64,000 bases of DNA from Mansonella perstans (GCA_037074765.1 JBAMDO010000229.1:1-64000); one strand, 5' to 3'; shown: positions 14,404-26,117, counted from the stretch's first letter. Notes: generated by a model from the sequence alone, not told the origin. Program-made: numbers and translations.

Positions 14404-14482
14404 TGAGTTATATCTTCCAGTATAATTGTCAGAGCGAAATCGGCAAAAGCAAATCTCGAGGGGACTTATGAAGTACGACAAA

Positions 14483-15345
14483 TAGATCTCACTCCAATAG
14501 ACCAAAAATTGACAATAGAAGTACTATGCCAACAATACGAAACCAGGGCAAGAATTCATCAAAGAAAAGCTGATGCGCCTCAAAAGGTATGTTGGCACTC
14601 TCGAAAAAATTAACGACAAGTGGTTGGAACACATTCAACTAGTTCCAAAGTTGCAGAAGAAGGAAGAAGAAGAGAAATATGAAGAAATGGCAAACGATGG
14701 TAGAGATATCTTAAATTTAATCAACATAGGTACGGACACTATCATAATCTTATCCATGCATAAGGACGATGCCGAGTTAGCTCTTAAACGCTTAGCGCAA
14801 AATATGGGATCTAGTCTAACTGAATGTCGTCCAGTAGTAAATTTACCACAAATGTCGTTACCAATGTTTAGTGGTGATCCTAAAACATGGAGAGAATTTT
14901 GGAGTAGTTTCGAAGCCTCCATACACTCTCAAAATATATCAGAGATACAAAAGTTGAATTATTTAGTTTCCTGTCTAAAAGGAAGCGCCCTAATAAGAGG
15001 CTACGATAGGGCACCTGAAAATTACAAAATTATAAGGGAATTATTAGTGGAGAAATTTGGTCATGTTTCCATCATGAGAAATTTATTGTACAAGGAGCTC
15101 ATATCTATAAAACGTAACGACCGAAATTGGAAAACAACAGTCGAAGAAATGGAAAGACTGTTAAGGCACTTAGAAGCAATTGGCGAAAACGTAGAGCAAC
15201 CTACCACTGAAACTACAATATAATCTAAATTACCAAATTGGATACTGAACCAGATTTATCAACAAAAGGAAGAAGATGACCGGTGGTCCATAATAAAACT
15301 TCGACAGTTTCTCAGGAAAATAATCATCAAAAATGACCAGGTAAT
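14483..15345 (+). pseudogene. gag-like relic of a BEL/Pao element (DUF1759 type)
   Basis: The main open frame is 14573-15223 (216 codons), with recognisable Gag sequence in other frames upstream (from ~14483) and continuing past the stop at 15223 to ~15345. The conserved core includes 'FSGDPKTWREFWSSFEASI' and, about 30 residues later, the 'YLVSCLKGSA' block. Both are typical of the Gag region annotated as DUF1759 in Pao elements. A charged, coiled-coil-like N-terminus precedes it. At least one frameshift (~14550) and one stop (15221-15223) break it. It lies on the opposite strand from the integrase and env relics, which abut it within a few bases on the right. Confidence 0.75.
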
Positions 15346-15349
15346 GTAA

Positions 15350-16190
15350 TGGCAATATTCGGATAGCGTAAGTCGAAAATTTTTGATTAAACGCCATCCT
15401 AATTCAATCATTCCAGAAACCTCCGTATTGATTGCAATGAAATAATCAAAGCGAATTAAAGAAACCACTTTAGCCGAAAAGAACCACCCAGATCAAGAGA
15501 GTCCAAATTGGTTGACAAATAAGAAAAGGAGACCTTGTATCTCTAATATTTTTGTCCATTATTTTCTTAAAAACGAGTTGGAATTGACTGGCATTATCGC
15601 TTAAGACTAATTTTGGATATCCTCTACGAGCTACAAATCTTCTTAGCACATGTAAAAAAATTTCAGCAGACAGATCTTCCACTAATCCAGATGCACCGCT
15701 CTCGTTGTAAAACATGTGAAAAGTGCTCCATCTTTTCACTGTCCCTGTAGTAGATTTAATCGAAAGTGGGCTCATATAATCTAAACCTACGTGTTCGAAT
15801 GTTCTTATCGTCGTACGCGGGATTCTGGTAAATTTGGCATAGCTAGCAGTTTGAATGGTTTTGCTTTCCATCGTCTACACGCCGTACATGACGATATTAT
15901 GCGCTTTATTGCGGCTCTTCCTTTTGGGATCCAGAATCTGCGTCTTATTCGGATAAAGTGTGTCCAACTCCTGCATGGTGCAACTTTTCGTGCTGCTTCC
16001 AAATGATGAGTTCGGTTATGTTGCTGCGGAGTGTTCTAGACTATTGGATCTCCATAACTTTCACTCTTATGTTGAGACAGATTCCATTTTTCTATTTCTT
16101 CATCCGTTAAGTCCTCCGATTGTGCTTGTCTGATTAACAACCATTCTGCTAGACATATTGTTTCCTTGTAAGGTGATTGATTCTAGCTAA
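15350..16190 (-). pseudogene. BEL/Pao integrase relic
   Basis: Read on the minus strand from 16190, the order is: the linker found before Pao integrases (AEWLLIRQAQSEDLTDEE); a zinc-binding segment with an 'RRRFWIPKGR' block and a C-x2-C pair; the integrase core with the first Asp in 'VGLDYMSPL' and the second in 'LSDNASQF'; and a C-terminal part that may correspond to the DUF5641 region. The frame changes near 15830-15870, stops occur at several places, and the part expected to hold the catalytic Glu is missing or frameshifted. No reverse transcriptase was found upstream (above 16200). Confidence 0.75.
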
Positions 16191-16199
16191 GGGATGGCC

Positions 16200-17750
16200 T
16201 TTTTACAAGTTTGTTTTATAAATCGAAGGATCATACGGTCGCTCTAATTGGTTAAAGATGATATATTCGTTACACTATTTAATTCACTACTATGTCCTTT
16301 CCAAATTGCTAGAAATTTAGTTCTACCTCACTCACTTCTGTCATATTATGCTGTTCATTTAATCTGTTAATTAAATCTGATTAGTCGCCTTCAAATTTTA
16401 CAGGCGTGATGAACTTTCTTCAGTTGTTAGTATTTAATCAGATACTCATTATGTTATGAATTGTTTAAAGGAAGTTCTAAAGGAAAAGTTTATTTTTACA
16501 GGTAGTAAAGTATTGCTTGTGTTACGGCTTTCAGCTTGCTGATTGTTTTTCAGTATAGGTCAGCTTAAGGGATCATCGAAATTACAGGCAATGAGAAAAA
16601 AATGATACCGACGAAGGTGACGATAACAATCAGAAATAGAGTTATGAGTTAAGAATTCGTAGAAAAAATACCAATTCTGAGAGCTGACAGTCAAAGAAAT
16701 CGAATAGCAAGGTAGTAAAAATTTGTCAGGAACAAATCAGATCCTTAAGAATTCATGTAATTACAGTGGTATAAGTCCTTGATTGCAATTACAATATTTA
16801 TAAATAAATGTGCCGGGTTTAATTGCACCTGGAATGCGATCGCGTGACTCAAGAAGTTCTTAGAATAACTAGTTCTTTTAGATGGCTTTCTTTTATTTTA
16901 AGGCGTTTTTTGTTGGACAAATCTGTATTGCACAGAGTTATGTTGTCTTAACTTTTGATATTTTGTTAATAATATTCCTTCAGATAATCAGAGTGATTTG
17001 AAGAAAGTTCTACTAAAGGGTGTTGCTGCTGTGAATCCTGAAAATCATGAGCTGAACAGCACTTTACATGTTTATATTGAATTCAATAATGTTTATGATG
17101 CTTTATTGAATCAGGCTCTTTGATTATAATGCTAGTGCACATATTTTTTGTTGAATATAGTTTTTATGAAGTAAAAGGCAAAAGTCTGAGTAAAATTCTT
17201 CACGTTAGAAAAATCATATCTTACAAATCATATATTAACAATAGGAATTCGATTTCGCAAGTTTTTGCAGAACAGTGAACAGCACAATAACATTAAATAT
17301 TTTTTAATACAACTGTTAGAACGGATGTAGAAAAGCGCTATTGAGTTTGGTTTCGTTGAGAGCGCATGGGTTTTTCAAATTCAAAATCTATTTAAAAAAA
17401 AGTTTTAAATAATTTACAAAATCTACCTGATTCTAAATAATGTAATGTATTTTCTAGACTGATTATTCGAAAGTATAGAAGAAATCAGAGAAAATAGTTC
17501 CGAAGAAAAAAGAAAACCAAGCCAAAACTGGGCTCTTATTTGCAGCATTTATTAAACTCCATTTGTCGATGTAATGGAAAAACAATGGCAGAATTGGGAC
17601 ATGATGCTATTAAACACCTTCAATTTTACAAATTGAAGTTTTTATTCTTTGAATATTAAATTCAGCTAATACTCTCAAATTTTATTGCACATTTTAGTTT
17701 CGTCAGATTGGACATTAGATGAAACGATTATAAATAACTTATTGAACACA
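16200..17750. other. no gene recognised
   Basis: Beyond the integrase relic no protein-like frame or terminal repeat is visible. The right edge of the retroelement cluster may lie in here, but no duplicated target site could be paired with the left edge. Confidence 0.5.
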
Positions 17751-18125
17751 TCCAAATACGTGTCAGTCGGTTTCATCTGTTCTTAAAGAAATCCGCTAGA
17801 TTCATCCAAATACGATTCAATCTATATTTACTTGAACGAACTGTTTAAAATGAAATCCACGGGATTTTTCCGAGTAAGATTCAATCCATATTTGTTTAAA
17901 CTGGTTTTTTTTACTAAAATACGCAGGGTTTCATGCAAACACGATTCAATCTATATTTATTTAATCGTGCTGTCTAAATGATATCCCCAGAATTCTTTCT
18001 AAATACGAGTCAATCCATAATTACTTAAACGTGCTCTCTTAAGTAATATACGTTGGATTACATCCAAACACGCGTCAGTACGCTTAGTCTTATCCATTTT
18101 TTGTTTGCAAAAAAAAAAATCCTAG
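17751..18125. repeat. degenerate tandem array, ~64-bp unit, six copies
   Basis: The motif 'tccaaatacgattcaatc' or a close variant recurs at 17751, 17805, 17869, 17934, 17998 and 18063, giving spacings of 54, 64, 65, 64 and 65. Between the motifs, 'atatttacttgaacg.gct' and 'aaatccacggg' also recur. The copies are well diverged, so the array is old. It has no coding frame. Confidence 0.8.
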
Positions 18126-18840
18126 CAATTTAAAACATGTTGCGCATTAAATTGATGCAATAAAAATTAAAGTGTATTCTTCTTTGTTGGCCAAAAATTA
18201 CAAATTATTAACCAAAAGCATACTATCCTAAATTTTATCTGTTCAATTTAAAATTTAACTTTTCTAAAAAATTATTGAAGATTAAGTTCATGTTTTTTCT
18301 AGGTTAAATCGATTGTTGTGGAACGAGGAATGTTATAATTGCAAAAAGAAAAACAAAATTGTCCTAAAAATTAAATCTCTGCTATTTTTTTCGCTATTTG
18401 TTTCGATTTGGTTCAAAATGATTTTTAAAATTAAATAATCCGAACAAATGTTTCCGCAGCTGAATGTCAAAATTTCATTTTGGACTATCTGCATAAATAA
18501 GGTTTAATTATTTGATTTAATTTAAAAAAATTTTGAACTTAATTATTTATTTAAATTTAACTACTTAATCTTCAGAATTTGGCTTCGAAATAAGATTTGA
18601 TTGATCATTTAATTATTTATTTAATTTTTTTTATTGTTTAGTGAAGTTACATATTTAAATCTTTTTAATTTTCAAGATTACGAATGCATTATGCCAATTT
18701 TCAAATTCACCTAATTATTTTATTTCAAACTATTTGCTACAATGTTTGCAAAACTCATATGCCGTTTGTAATATTTGCATGATATCATTAGTGACAAAAA
18801 TTTGGTGATACTGGTCAAAATGTCAGATAAAAAAGGACAT

Positions 18841-19135
18841 GAAAATGTATTATTGTATTAATAAATTTATTTCTTATTTGCATTTGAAGTAAAAAAAATC
18901 AGTTAATTTCAAAAATTAAGTGTATTGCTGCAAAAGTGTGTTGCAATTGTTTCATAGTTATCATTGGGTTATGATATGAAAATGTATTATTTTATTAATA
19001 ATGATTATTTTATGGCTGTTTTAACTTTTATACTTTTTGATTTGCAGTAAAAAAAATTAATCAGTTTCAAAGTTATTGGCCAAATTTATTGTTGTTCGGT
19101 TAGTCATTCCACAGTTATCATTGGCTTATTATAAT
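18841..19135. repeat. diverged tandem duplication, ~137-bp period
   Basis: Two units, starting near 18841 and 18977, each open with 'gaaaatgtattatt.tattaat', have a 'tttg.att..agtaaaaaaaat' middle and end with 'cacagttatcattggcttat' or a close variant. The second unit runs directly into the 24-bp minisatellite. Confidence 0.7.
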
Positions 19136-19144
19136 GATCATTCT

Positions 19145-19264
19145 GTTGGCGTTGACGAGGAAGATAATGTTGGCGTTGACGAGGAAGATGATGTTGGCGT
19201 TGACGAGGAAGATGATGTTGGCGTTGACGAGGAAGATGATGTTGGCGTTGATGAAGAAGATGAT
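19145..19264 (+). repeat. 24-bp minisatellite, five units, open reading frame
   Basis: Five head-to-tail units of 'gttggcgttgacgaggaaga' plus four bases encode an eight-residue repeat, VGVDEEDD, in the plus frame 19076-19297. Units 2-4 are almost perfect and the outer units carry substitutions. The frame opens inside the diverged duplication and has no convincing splice partners, so I treat it as a repeat and not a gene. Confidence 0.8.
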
Positions 19265-19769
19265 GGGAAATGTTCACCATCAAATGGATTTGCTTGACGA
19301 TTAGGTGATATGATCATTAAATATTCCGATATACCCTGAAATTTATAATATCTAATTTAAATCTAATTTATAATTTGTTGTGTCATATTATTGTGAAATT
19401 TAATTTAGCATTTGTATTAAATTCAAATAATTATTTTTACAAATTTGACTCATGATTTAGAATAGAAAAAATTCACGGATGGTGATTTTGATGGTATTGA
19501 AACATCAAAAACTTTCGCATTACATATTGCAATATCCATTACGTCGGACGTGAACTGAATTAAGTTTATTACTGATTATTAAAATGGCGGCTATTGAGAT
19601 AGTTTAATTTATAATTAAGTGCATGAAAAAAAGTCATGTTTTTAATTTATTCTTTAGCCAATTACAACAAAAATTTCATTTTTTTTAGCAATTTTATTTG
19701 TGTAGTAAGTGATTAATTAATTAACTAATTTGGAAAATAATTAATTAATTAAAGATATGATGAACAAGC

Positions 19770-20037
19770 TTACATTAACCATACGCTATAATTTTGCAAA
19801 TTGCTAGAAGATGACATTGATGATATTTTATGAATAAAAGAAAGGAAGAAAAAAAGAAGAAACGGAACTGGAGCAACTTGCGTATTCCATACAACAAGGC
19901 TAATCGGTTCATCATCTTCTGCTTCTGGTTTATCACATTCCATTTGTTCACATACTGTTTGCAATATTGCTGTTGGCACTGTCACCATAAATTTATCCTG
20001 AGTCAATTTTTTACGCTTACTGTGGTTTTTATTATCA
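19770..20037 (-). pseudogene. orphan exon-like open stretch
   Basis: On the minus strand an acceptor-like 'tttggcag' (ending at 20038) is followed by an open frame with protein-like composition: a basic start with Ser-Lys-Arg-Lys-Lys, then a mixed segment containing 'ECDKPEAEDDEPISLVVWN'. It runs to a stop at 19770, though the last ~25 residues are low-complexity Phe/Leu/Ser and probably not coding. No partner exon was found on either side. It could be a relic or a lone exon of an unseen gene. Confidence 0.3.
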
Positions 20038-20943
20038 CTGCCAAAAGCAATTATAAGAATGCGATATATTGCGATATATTATATTACATGAAAATAAGTT
20101 ACATGTAATCAAATGGACATAACCCTTTGACTAACTCCTTTTGACCTCTGATTAAGAATTAGAATACTGATTGCTAAACTTTGCAATGTTCTGTGTAGTT
20201 AGATCAAAAAAATGACACAAGTGTTATTAGTTATCAAATTTTGGCACCGCTACTTTTACTTACATCCGAGTCGTAAATATATGCCATTTTAAGTTTACTC
20301 AATACTTGGTAAAATCTGAAATACATAGGTGTTTTAGGACGCATTTATTGATTCATTTAGTTAAAATAACATAACTGTTTATCCTAAACACATTTTTAAT
20401 GTTTTTTAAGAAAATTCGGAAGTTATTGCACTACATTACATAAATTATATAAAATGTATGGTTAAACTAATTATCTAAAATGCACAAAAGATACACGAAA
20501 GCATCAACCGTTTAAGTTTAAATAAAGTTATAAAAATAGAATTTGTTGAATTTTCCTGAAAGTTTAAATCTGAAAATTTAAAGCTAAATTTTGAATAAAA
20601 ATTAAAAATAAAATTCATGAAATTTAATTGACAGTCTTACACATTGGCTTTTTTATACTAATCAGTGATGTAAATAATTATGTAAATGATTCGGTCTTCT
20701 GATTTTTATTACCTTATTCTAATTGCAATAAATCAGTTTATGCTGCTTGAAGTGATTGAAACCGTTTAACGGAACGCCGACATAAGCCAAATTTATATGT
20801 TAATTGTTTGGAGATTGAAAACTCAAATGAAAAGGTGATACAATAAATATTGGAAATGACGTAAAATTTTTTAAATATATATAATTAAAAACTAATTAAA
20901 CTGCAAACAAAAACACTTCGAATTCTTTATTTAACACAAATAA

Positions 20944-21129
20944 ATTGATTTTGCCGATTTCTTTGTATCAATGTTGATGGAGAAAAGAAAAAACGAAATG
21001 AAAATTTTAAAAGAAATTGAGCTCGCAAAAGCGGAGAATCTTGTTTTGTTATCCATACACCATTGGGAAATGAAGCTATTTACAGATAATGCAGATGAAA
21101 AATATGATAAAGTTGCTAGTGATAGATAA
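20944..21129 (+). pseudogene. coding relic, unknown family
   Basis: The plus strand has 61 sense codons followed by TAA, with protein-like composition: a Lys/Glu-rich amphipathic part ('EKRKNEMKILKEIELAKAEN') and an acidic end. An in-frame stop lies directly upstream and there is no acceptor AG in between, so the frame has no proper start. I take it as a fragment of a lost gene or element. It may be related to the fragments at 21828-22137. Confidence 0.35.
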
Positions 21130-21827
21130 CATTTCATTAATTTTCTTTCCAAACAAGAGCTAATAAAATATTATATTTAAATTAACTAAGTAAAACTTAG
21201 CAATAATATCCTCAATATTAAATCGTCGCTACTATCACTTTTCAGATTCAAATTTTCGTTGAGACAGTTTTTGTTCATGTTATTAAATAGAACTTTGATT
21301 TCCGGAAGGCTAAAAATAATATTCCAGTCAGAAACGGAAAATAAATGAATTACAATGAGTCATAAACGCATGTTGTACGAAACGCAACAAACCATGTGTC
21401 ATTTTTCATAGGCTCAATCTATATCATTTGCAGCTGTTAAAAAAAATAAGTAAAAGTTACTTGGTAATGAAAGCGTAATATTTCATAGAACTGGTAATAA
21501 AAGCGTAATGTTTCATACAAGGTTCGGTAAATTTATGTCAGAATTATACAGATTTTTAGCAAGCAATGTAAAAGGCAAACATTTTAGTGACACCAATCAA
21601 TGAAAAAATGATTTAGCAAAATTGTTCAGAATAATGATGTAATTTTAGCTAAAGGCTCAAGTGGAATGAAAATGAATTTTATAGTAGAGAGATTTATAAT
21701 AGAATATTAAATAAAATTACTGTATTAATTTATGGTTAAGTTATTAGAAGTTCTAGTCGTGATAAAAAGGTGTAGTTATTTTTGTAGGAACAGATTTTAT
21801 AGAAAAACACGTCTTTGAAAACTCAAT

Positions 21828-22137
21828 AAGGCCCTTAGTGAGAAACTTGTGGATGATAGAGAATTGTTGTCTGAATTTGATAAAGAAGATCAATAAATTC
21901 CTCAGGAAGAACTCAAGATGTTTAACATTTTAGATAACCTCAATAATCTTGCAAACATTAAAAGTGAAGATCTACTTGAGTTCAGTTTATTACTGTCGGA
22001 CCTTCATAGAGAGAGATGCTGTATTGAATACCGATCAAAATTCTGATCCAGCAGCGTTTAAAAAGCTGTTTATTGAAAGAAAGGCATCTGGTGAGGAATT
22101 TAGTAATAAGAATATAAAAACTTTCTTGATAACGTAA
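21828..22137 (+). pseudogene. frameshifted coding relic, unknown family
   Basis: Two plus-strand frames follow each other. The first (21828 to ~22043) reads protein-like with 'KLVDDRELLSEFDKEDQ', an in-frame TAA, then a Leu/Asn/Asp-rich helix-like part. The second (to 22137) continues with a Lys/Glu/Phe-rich segment. The switch between frames near 22010 looks like a frameshift in one ancestral frame. No domain was recognised. A retroelement or a lost cellular gene are both possible. Confidence 0.3.
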
Positions 22138-25100
22138 ATAAAATCAATACTATAATTAAGCCAAAGCTACAAGGTAAGATCTAAGAGCTAAATCATGATG
22201 AAAAAATTACTGCAATAATTTACATGATGAAACTGGTCGTGCAATAGATACAATCGAAAAAAAGTAGTCGATTGATTTTGTGTCTACAAATTTCTTCCTA
22301 ATACTAATTCCCAATGCAAATAGGACAAATTGAGATGCCTTTTCTTAAAAAAAAAACACATTTACTTTGCTATCTATTATTTGCAATAACAGGCAATGAC
22401 AAATATTGTTTATGTGCATTACAATTTGTGATAACTAATAACTTTTTCGTATTTACATATTATAGAATCAAACGTAATCAATTACTCCACGATTAGTCTA
22501 ATCTTCATTTTTGATAATTCAACAGTCAAGTGAAATTTGAAAGAATAATTATTACAGTTATTCGATATCATATTTTATTAGAAATATTTATTGTAATTTT
22601 TATAAAATTTAATTCTCCTGAATTATGACAACTTCTACAAAAAGACGAGAAGTTATGTAATTGACCGAAAAAATGAGAAGAAATTTGATTACAATAATTT
22701 AATTAATTACATTTTTTCATTTTTAATTTGCTGCATTTATTTTGCTTTCTTTTATTTTATTTTTATTTTAATTAAAAGATTTAAACTAATTTTAGTGCGT
22801 TAAGCATAATTTTAAACCAACCAATATTTGCAATACTTAAATAATTCAAAATTTTTGCTCAATTTTAGAAAGATTTGAATCTTGTGGTACATCTGGCTTA
22901 AAGCATTCAAAAAAAAATCTTATTGGTTTAAAAAGTATTAGTGCGAATATTTAAAATTAGATAAGTCAAACAAGAAAGAATTTAATCTTAAATCTTAAAA
23001 TATCGTCATTTAACAATAACATAGTGAATAAGAGTAATATGATTGTCATCGCAGTTGTGTCAAATTTTTTTATTCTATAATTATTTGAATTCATCAGCTT
23101 GTGTAATATTCATAAATTTTCTTATTTTACTGGATCTGTTGTTTTTCTGGTTATGATTTTTGACGCTTTTAATTTATTGTTTTGAAACTGGTTAAAATTT
23201 TTGGCGAAAAAGAAGTTGCTTGAATATACAAAATATTTTCTTTTTTGAATTTTTGAAGCAACCAAGAAATCTAATAATTTTGGTTTACCGTTTATCTGAA
23301 CGACTTCACTTTGAAAAAAATTAATCATCCGAACACAATCATAATTTCATCTCTATTTGATTTAAAAAAAAGAGAAATTAGTGGTATTTGTAGCTTTTTT
23401 CGAATTCGATTTATAATTTTAATCACAACTATTAGAAGCTTCATCAAATCAAAACAAATCACCATTGCTTGTTTCATATGAACTTTAAAATCATAATCCA
23501 CAGCAACATATTCTGTGATATATGCTCATGTTTATTTAAAAGATATCGATATGTTATAAATCAGCTTTTAAATTTCTTTTTTTGCAAAAATTATTATCTA
23601 CTCAAAAAATGAAATAAATTATAAACAAAATGCTGATAAAATATTTATCTAAAATTGATCGAATGCTAAATCCGTGTGAAAGTTTTTCTATAAATAAATT
23701 TAATTATAATTTTAATCACAACTATTAGAAGCTTCGTCAAATCAGAACCATTCACTGTGTCCTTCTCATTTTCTAATTTATTTACTTTCTTCAACTTTTA
23801 TTTACATAAATTTTCATACCACATTTCTCTTTTCAATACTTCCGAAAATGCTACCTTGATTATTCATCGATAAACAATAATTGACAAATACTTGCAAAAT
23901 TTTTTCAATTTAATTCAACATTTCCAAATAATCGACGCATAATTTTAGTTAAGAAAAATGAAACTATAAAATTAAGCTTAAATTCATTGGAATTACATCA
24001 TTTACATGTCAATCATTCACTTATTTTTCTGACAGTAGCAGAATATTATACAAATATAATTGTACGGAAAAATAGTATTTTTAGGAAGAAGTTTATGAAA
24101 ATCAAAATATATTTATCTTTTGACAAATAATTAATGTCGAAATAATCATTCAAAAGCATGCTAATGTGTTTATGCCAATCATTTGGAAAGCAAGCATTAT
24201 CGTCAAGAAATAAAAGAAAAAATAGTTTTAATGATTTACAGTAAAATCGATGAGCTCTTTACTTATCTCGAAACTGTTATGCTGTTATGCAACTTGAAAA
24301 CATGATTTTGCAATTGGAAACTTGAAATTCCAATCATTGAGTTTAATATAATTGTAATTATTTGCCTATCCTCTATCAACAATTTTTTAAAATATATGTT
24401 GTTGCTTTAAAGATTACAAAGTTATAAAAGTTTTGTACAGCTAATAAGAATTGGAAACTTTGAAGATTTGGACCTTGCTATAAATTCCACAAGTTTTATT
24501 TTCATGTTCGTTCATTGTTTACCTATAAACCATTTTTACACTGATCAATAGTTTCTATGCTAAATAATTCCTTATCCATTTATGCTTCTTCCATCTTTCT
24601 CTTCTCACATATTATAATTCTACAAGGATAAAATTATTCGAGTACTGAAATTAAACTGCACACGGAATGATTAAGTCATCATCAAAAAGTTGTATTTCCC
24701 AATGGAGCATAACTAGTGCACAAAAATTTCAGTACTAACATATAAACATATAAACGCCAAATATCCTTGGAAAAATACCAAGTAATTTCTAGAATAGTTT
24801 TAATTTGAGATACTTTATATTTTTGAGCTCTCAAAGCAAAAATTTGATTATCTAATCTAAAGATCAAAACTGTAAATTCAAAAATGGATGAATTTTTTTT
24901 GCTCATCAGAAAATTTCTCTTTCAATTATAAAATTTCAATTTTTCATTAAATGTTTTTCAAACTTTCCTTATGCCATTTATTCATTGTCTTCATGAAAAA
25001 CGCACATAAATCATTTATTGTCAGGATTAAAAATGAAGTTTAATATTCGGAAACAAATTCGTCCTTTGATGAAATTTTAATAACCAAATTGAATTTTTGA

Positions 25101-25154
25101 TCCGAATTTCATTTCATTATCATGGAGTGGCTACGTTAAATGAAATCTTGAGGA
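22138..25154. other. non-coding; includes a 45-bp direct repeat
   Basis: No convincing exon was found. A block of about 45 bases ('tttaatcacaactattagaa' and flanks) occurs at ~23412 and again at ~23708, with few changes. Confidence 0.55.
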
Positions 25155-26117
25155 TTAAAAAGTTTTGCGATCATATTGAGTATAATCGACCGCTGAATGT
25201 TTGATCTCCCTTACTTTGTCAATGAGATGTTGAAGACATTTCAGATCGTTCATGATTGCCTTTACATCCGTATCATATTTGTATACTTCGTTCAACATTT
25301 CTCCAGTAGCCAGCAACTGTAATCAAAGCACTGTGTATAATTTTAAAAAATTGATCATACGATTTAACAACGGATTGTTTTGTAATGTTTGAACAAATTT
25401 CAAGCTTTAATCTGTTCAACGAAAAATGCAGAGAGAAGATTAGAGAGATTGAGAGAGAGGAAGGGAGAGATAAGGAGGAAAAGTTTCGAAATTCGCAATC
25501 TTGGAATTAAGTAAGTTAACATATAAGTGGCTAATATGAACCTTAAGATTAGAGATATTTCTGTGAGCCTTTTGAAGTGTTAAGTAGCATTCATTGAGAT
25601 TATGCTTTTTAATGAAATTTCTTATTTTGGTTTCCATTGAAGAATTTTTTTCCTTTAAAACGTTATTGGGATATACTCAAGCTGATATTTGAATTTATTA
25701 GAAAATAATTTATTTCCAAAACACAATGAATTTTCGTTTATTCTATTAGCAAAATCATTTTTTAATTTTCATCAATTCATTGGCGATAAATTTCCTAACC
25801 GCTGAATTCATGAACATTTGACAAATGAAACAAATGGTTTAAACAAATGTTAACCGATGGAGCTGTTTCTTGAGATATCAAATTCTTTTGGGTGAACTTC
25901 TTTTGCACAGAGTTTGCATTATTATTCGCCGTGAATCTATTGTAAATTTTGAAAATTTCATTAGATCCTGTCGCAAGAGAGACAGAGCTTTGAATTTCTT
26001 TCGAATTATTCAAAATTTTTAGAACATTTTTCATTCGTTAACTCATGTGAAATAAATAATTAGTACCTTAACATTGGCAAGTAAGTGAAATTCGGTTTCT
26101 TGCAGAGCGGAAAACAT
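25155..26117 (-). CDS. small coiled-coil protein, three exons (107 aa)
   Basis: On the minus strand the exons are 26117-26067, 25652-25542 and 25316-25155, all joined in phase 0. The ATG at 26117 is the first in frame after an upstream stop, the donors are GTACTA and GTTCAT, the acceptors TAAAG (weak) and ATTACAG. The product has 107 residues: MFSALQETEFHLLANVK, then a Lys/Glu/Asn/Leu-rich exon and a last exon with regular Leu/Ile/Met spacing, so it should be mostly helical or coiled coil. There is no signal peptide or membrane span. A minus-strand AATAAA lies at 25014-25019. The size, helix pattern and an 'IMNDL' segment vaguely recall KxDL/BLOC-1-related small coiled-coil subunits of lysosome-positioning complexes, but this is a weak impression and I leave the family open. 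Confidence 0.6.

Larger units (their letters stand above)
11534..16200. mobile_element. decayed, rearranged BEL/Pao LTR retroelement cluster
   Basis: The region holds three protein-coding relics typical of BEL/Pao elements in nematodes: gag (plus), integrase with flanking domains (minus) and an env-like glycoprotein (minus). The left edge is sharp: sequence shared with the right duplication copy stops at ~11533 and is followed by 'tgtcgtgg'. This could be the terminal CA-type end of a minus-oriented LTR. No reverse transcriptase or RNase H was seen, so the cluster is incomplete. Integrase and env point left while gag points right, so either an inversion or two nested elements occurred. The right edge could not be fixed. 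Confidence 0.75.

Noticed and set aside
21540..21660. Possible mariner transposase end ('GKHFSDTNQ' region)
   Set aside because: Similarity is limited to a few residues, with stops, and no DD(D/E) motifs or inverted repeats were seen.
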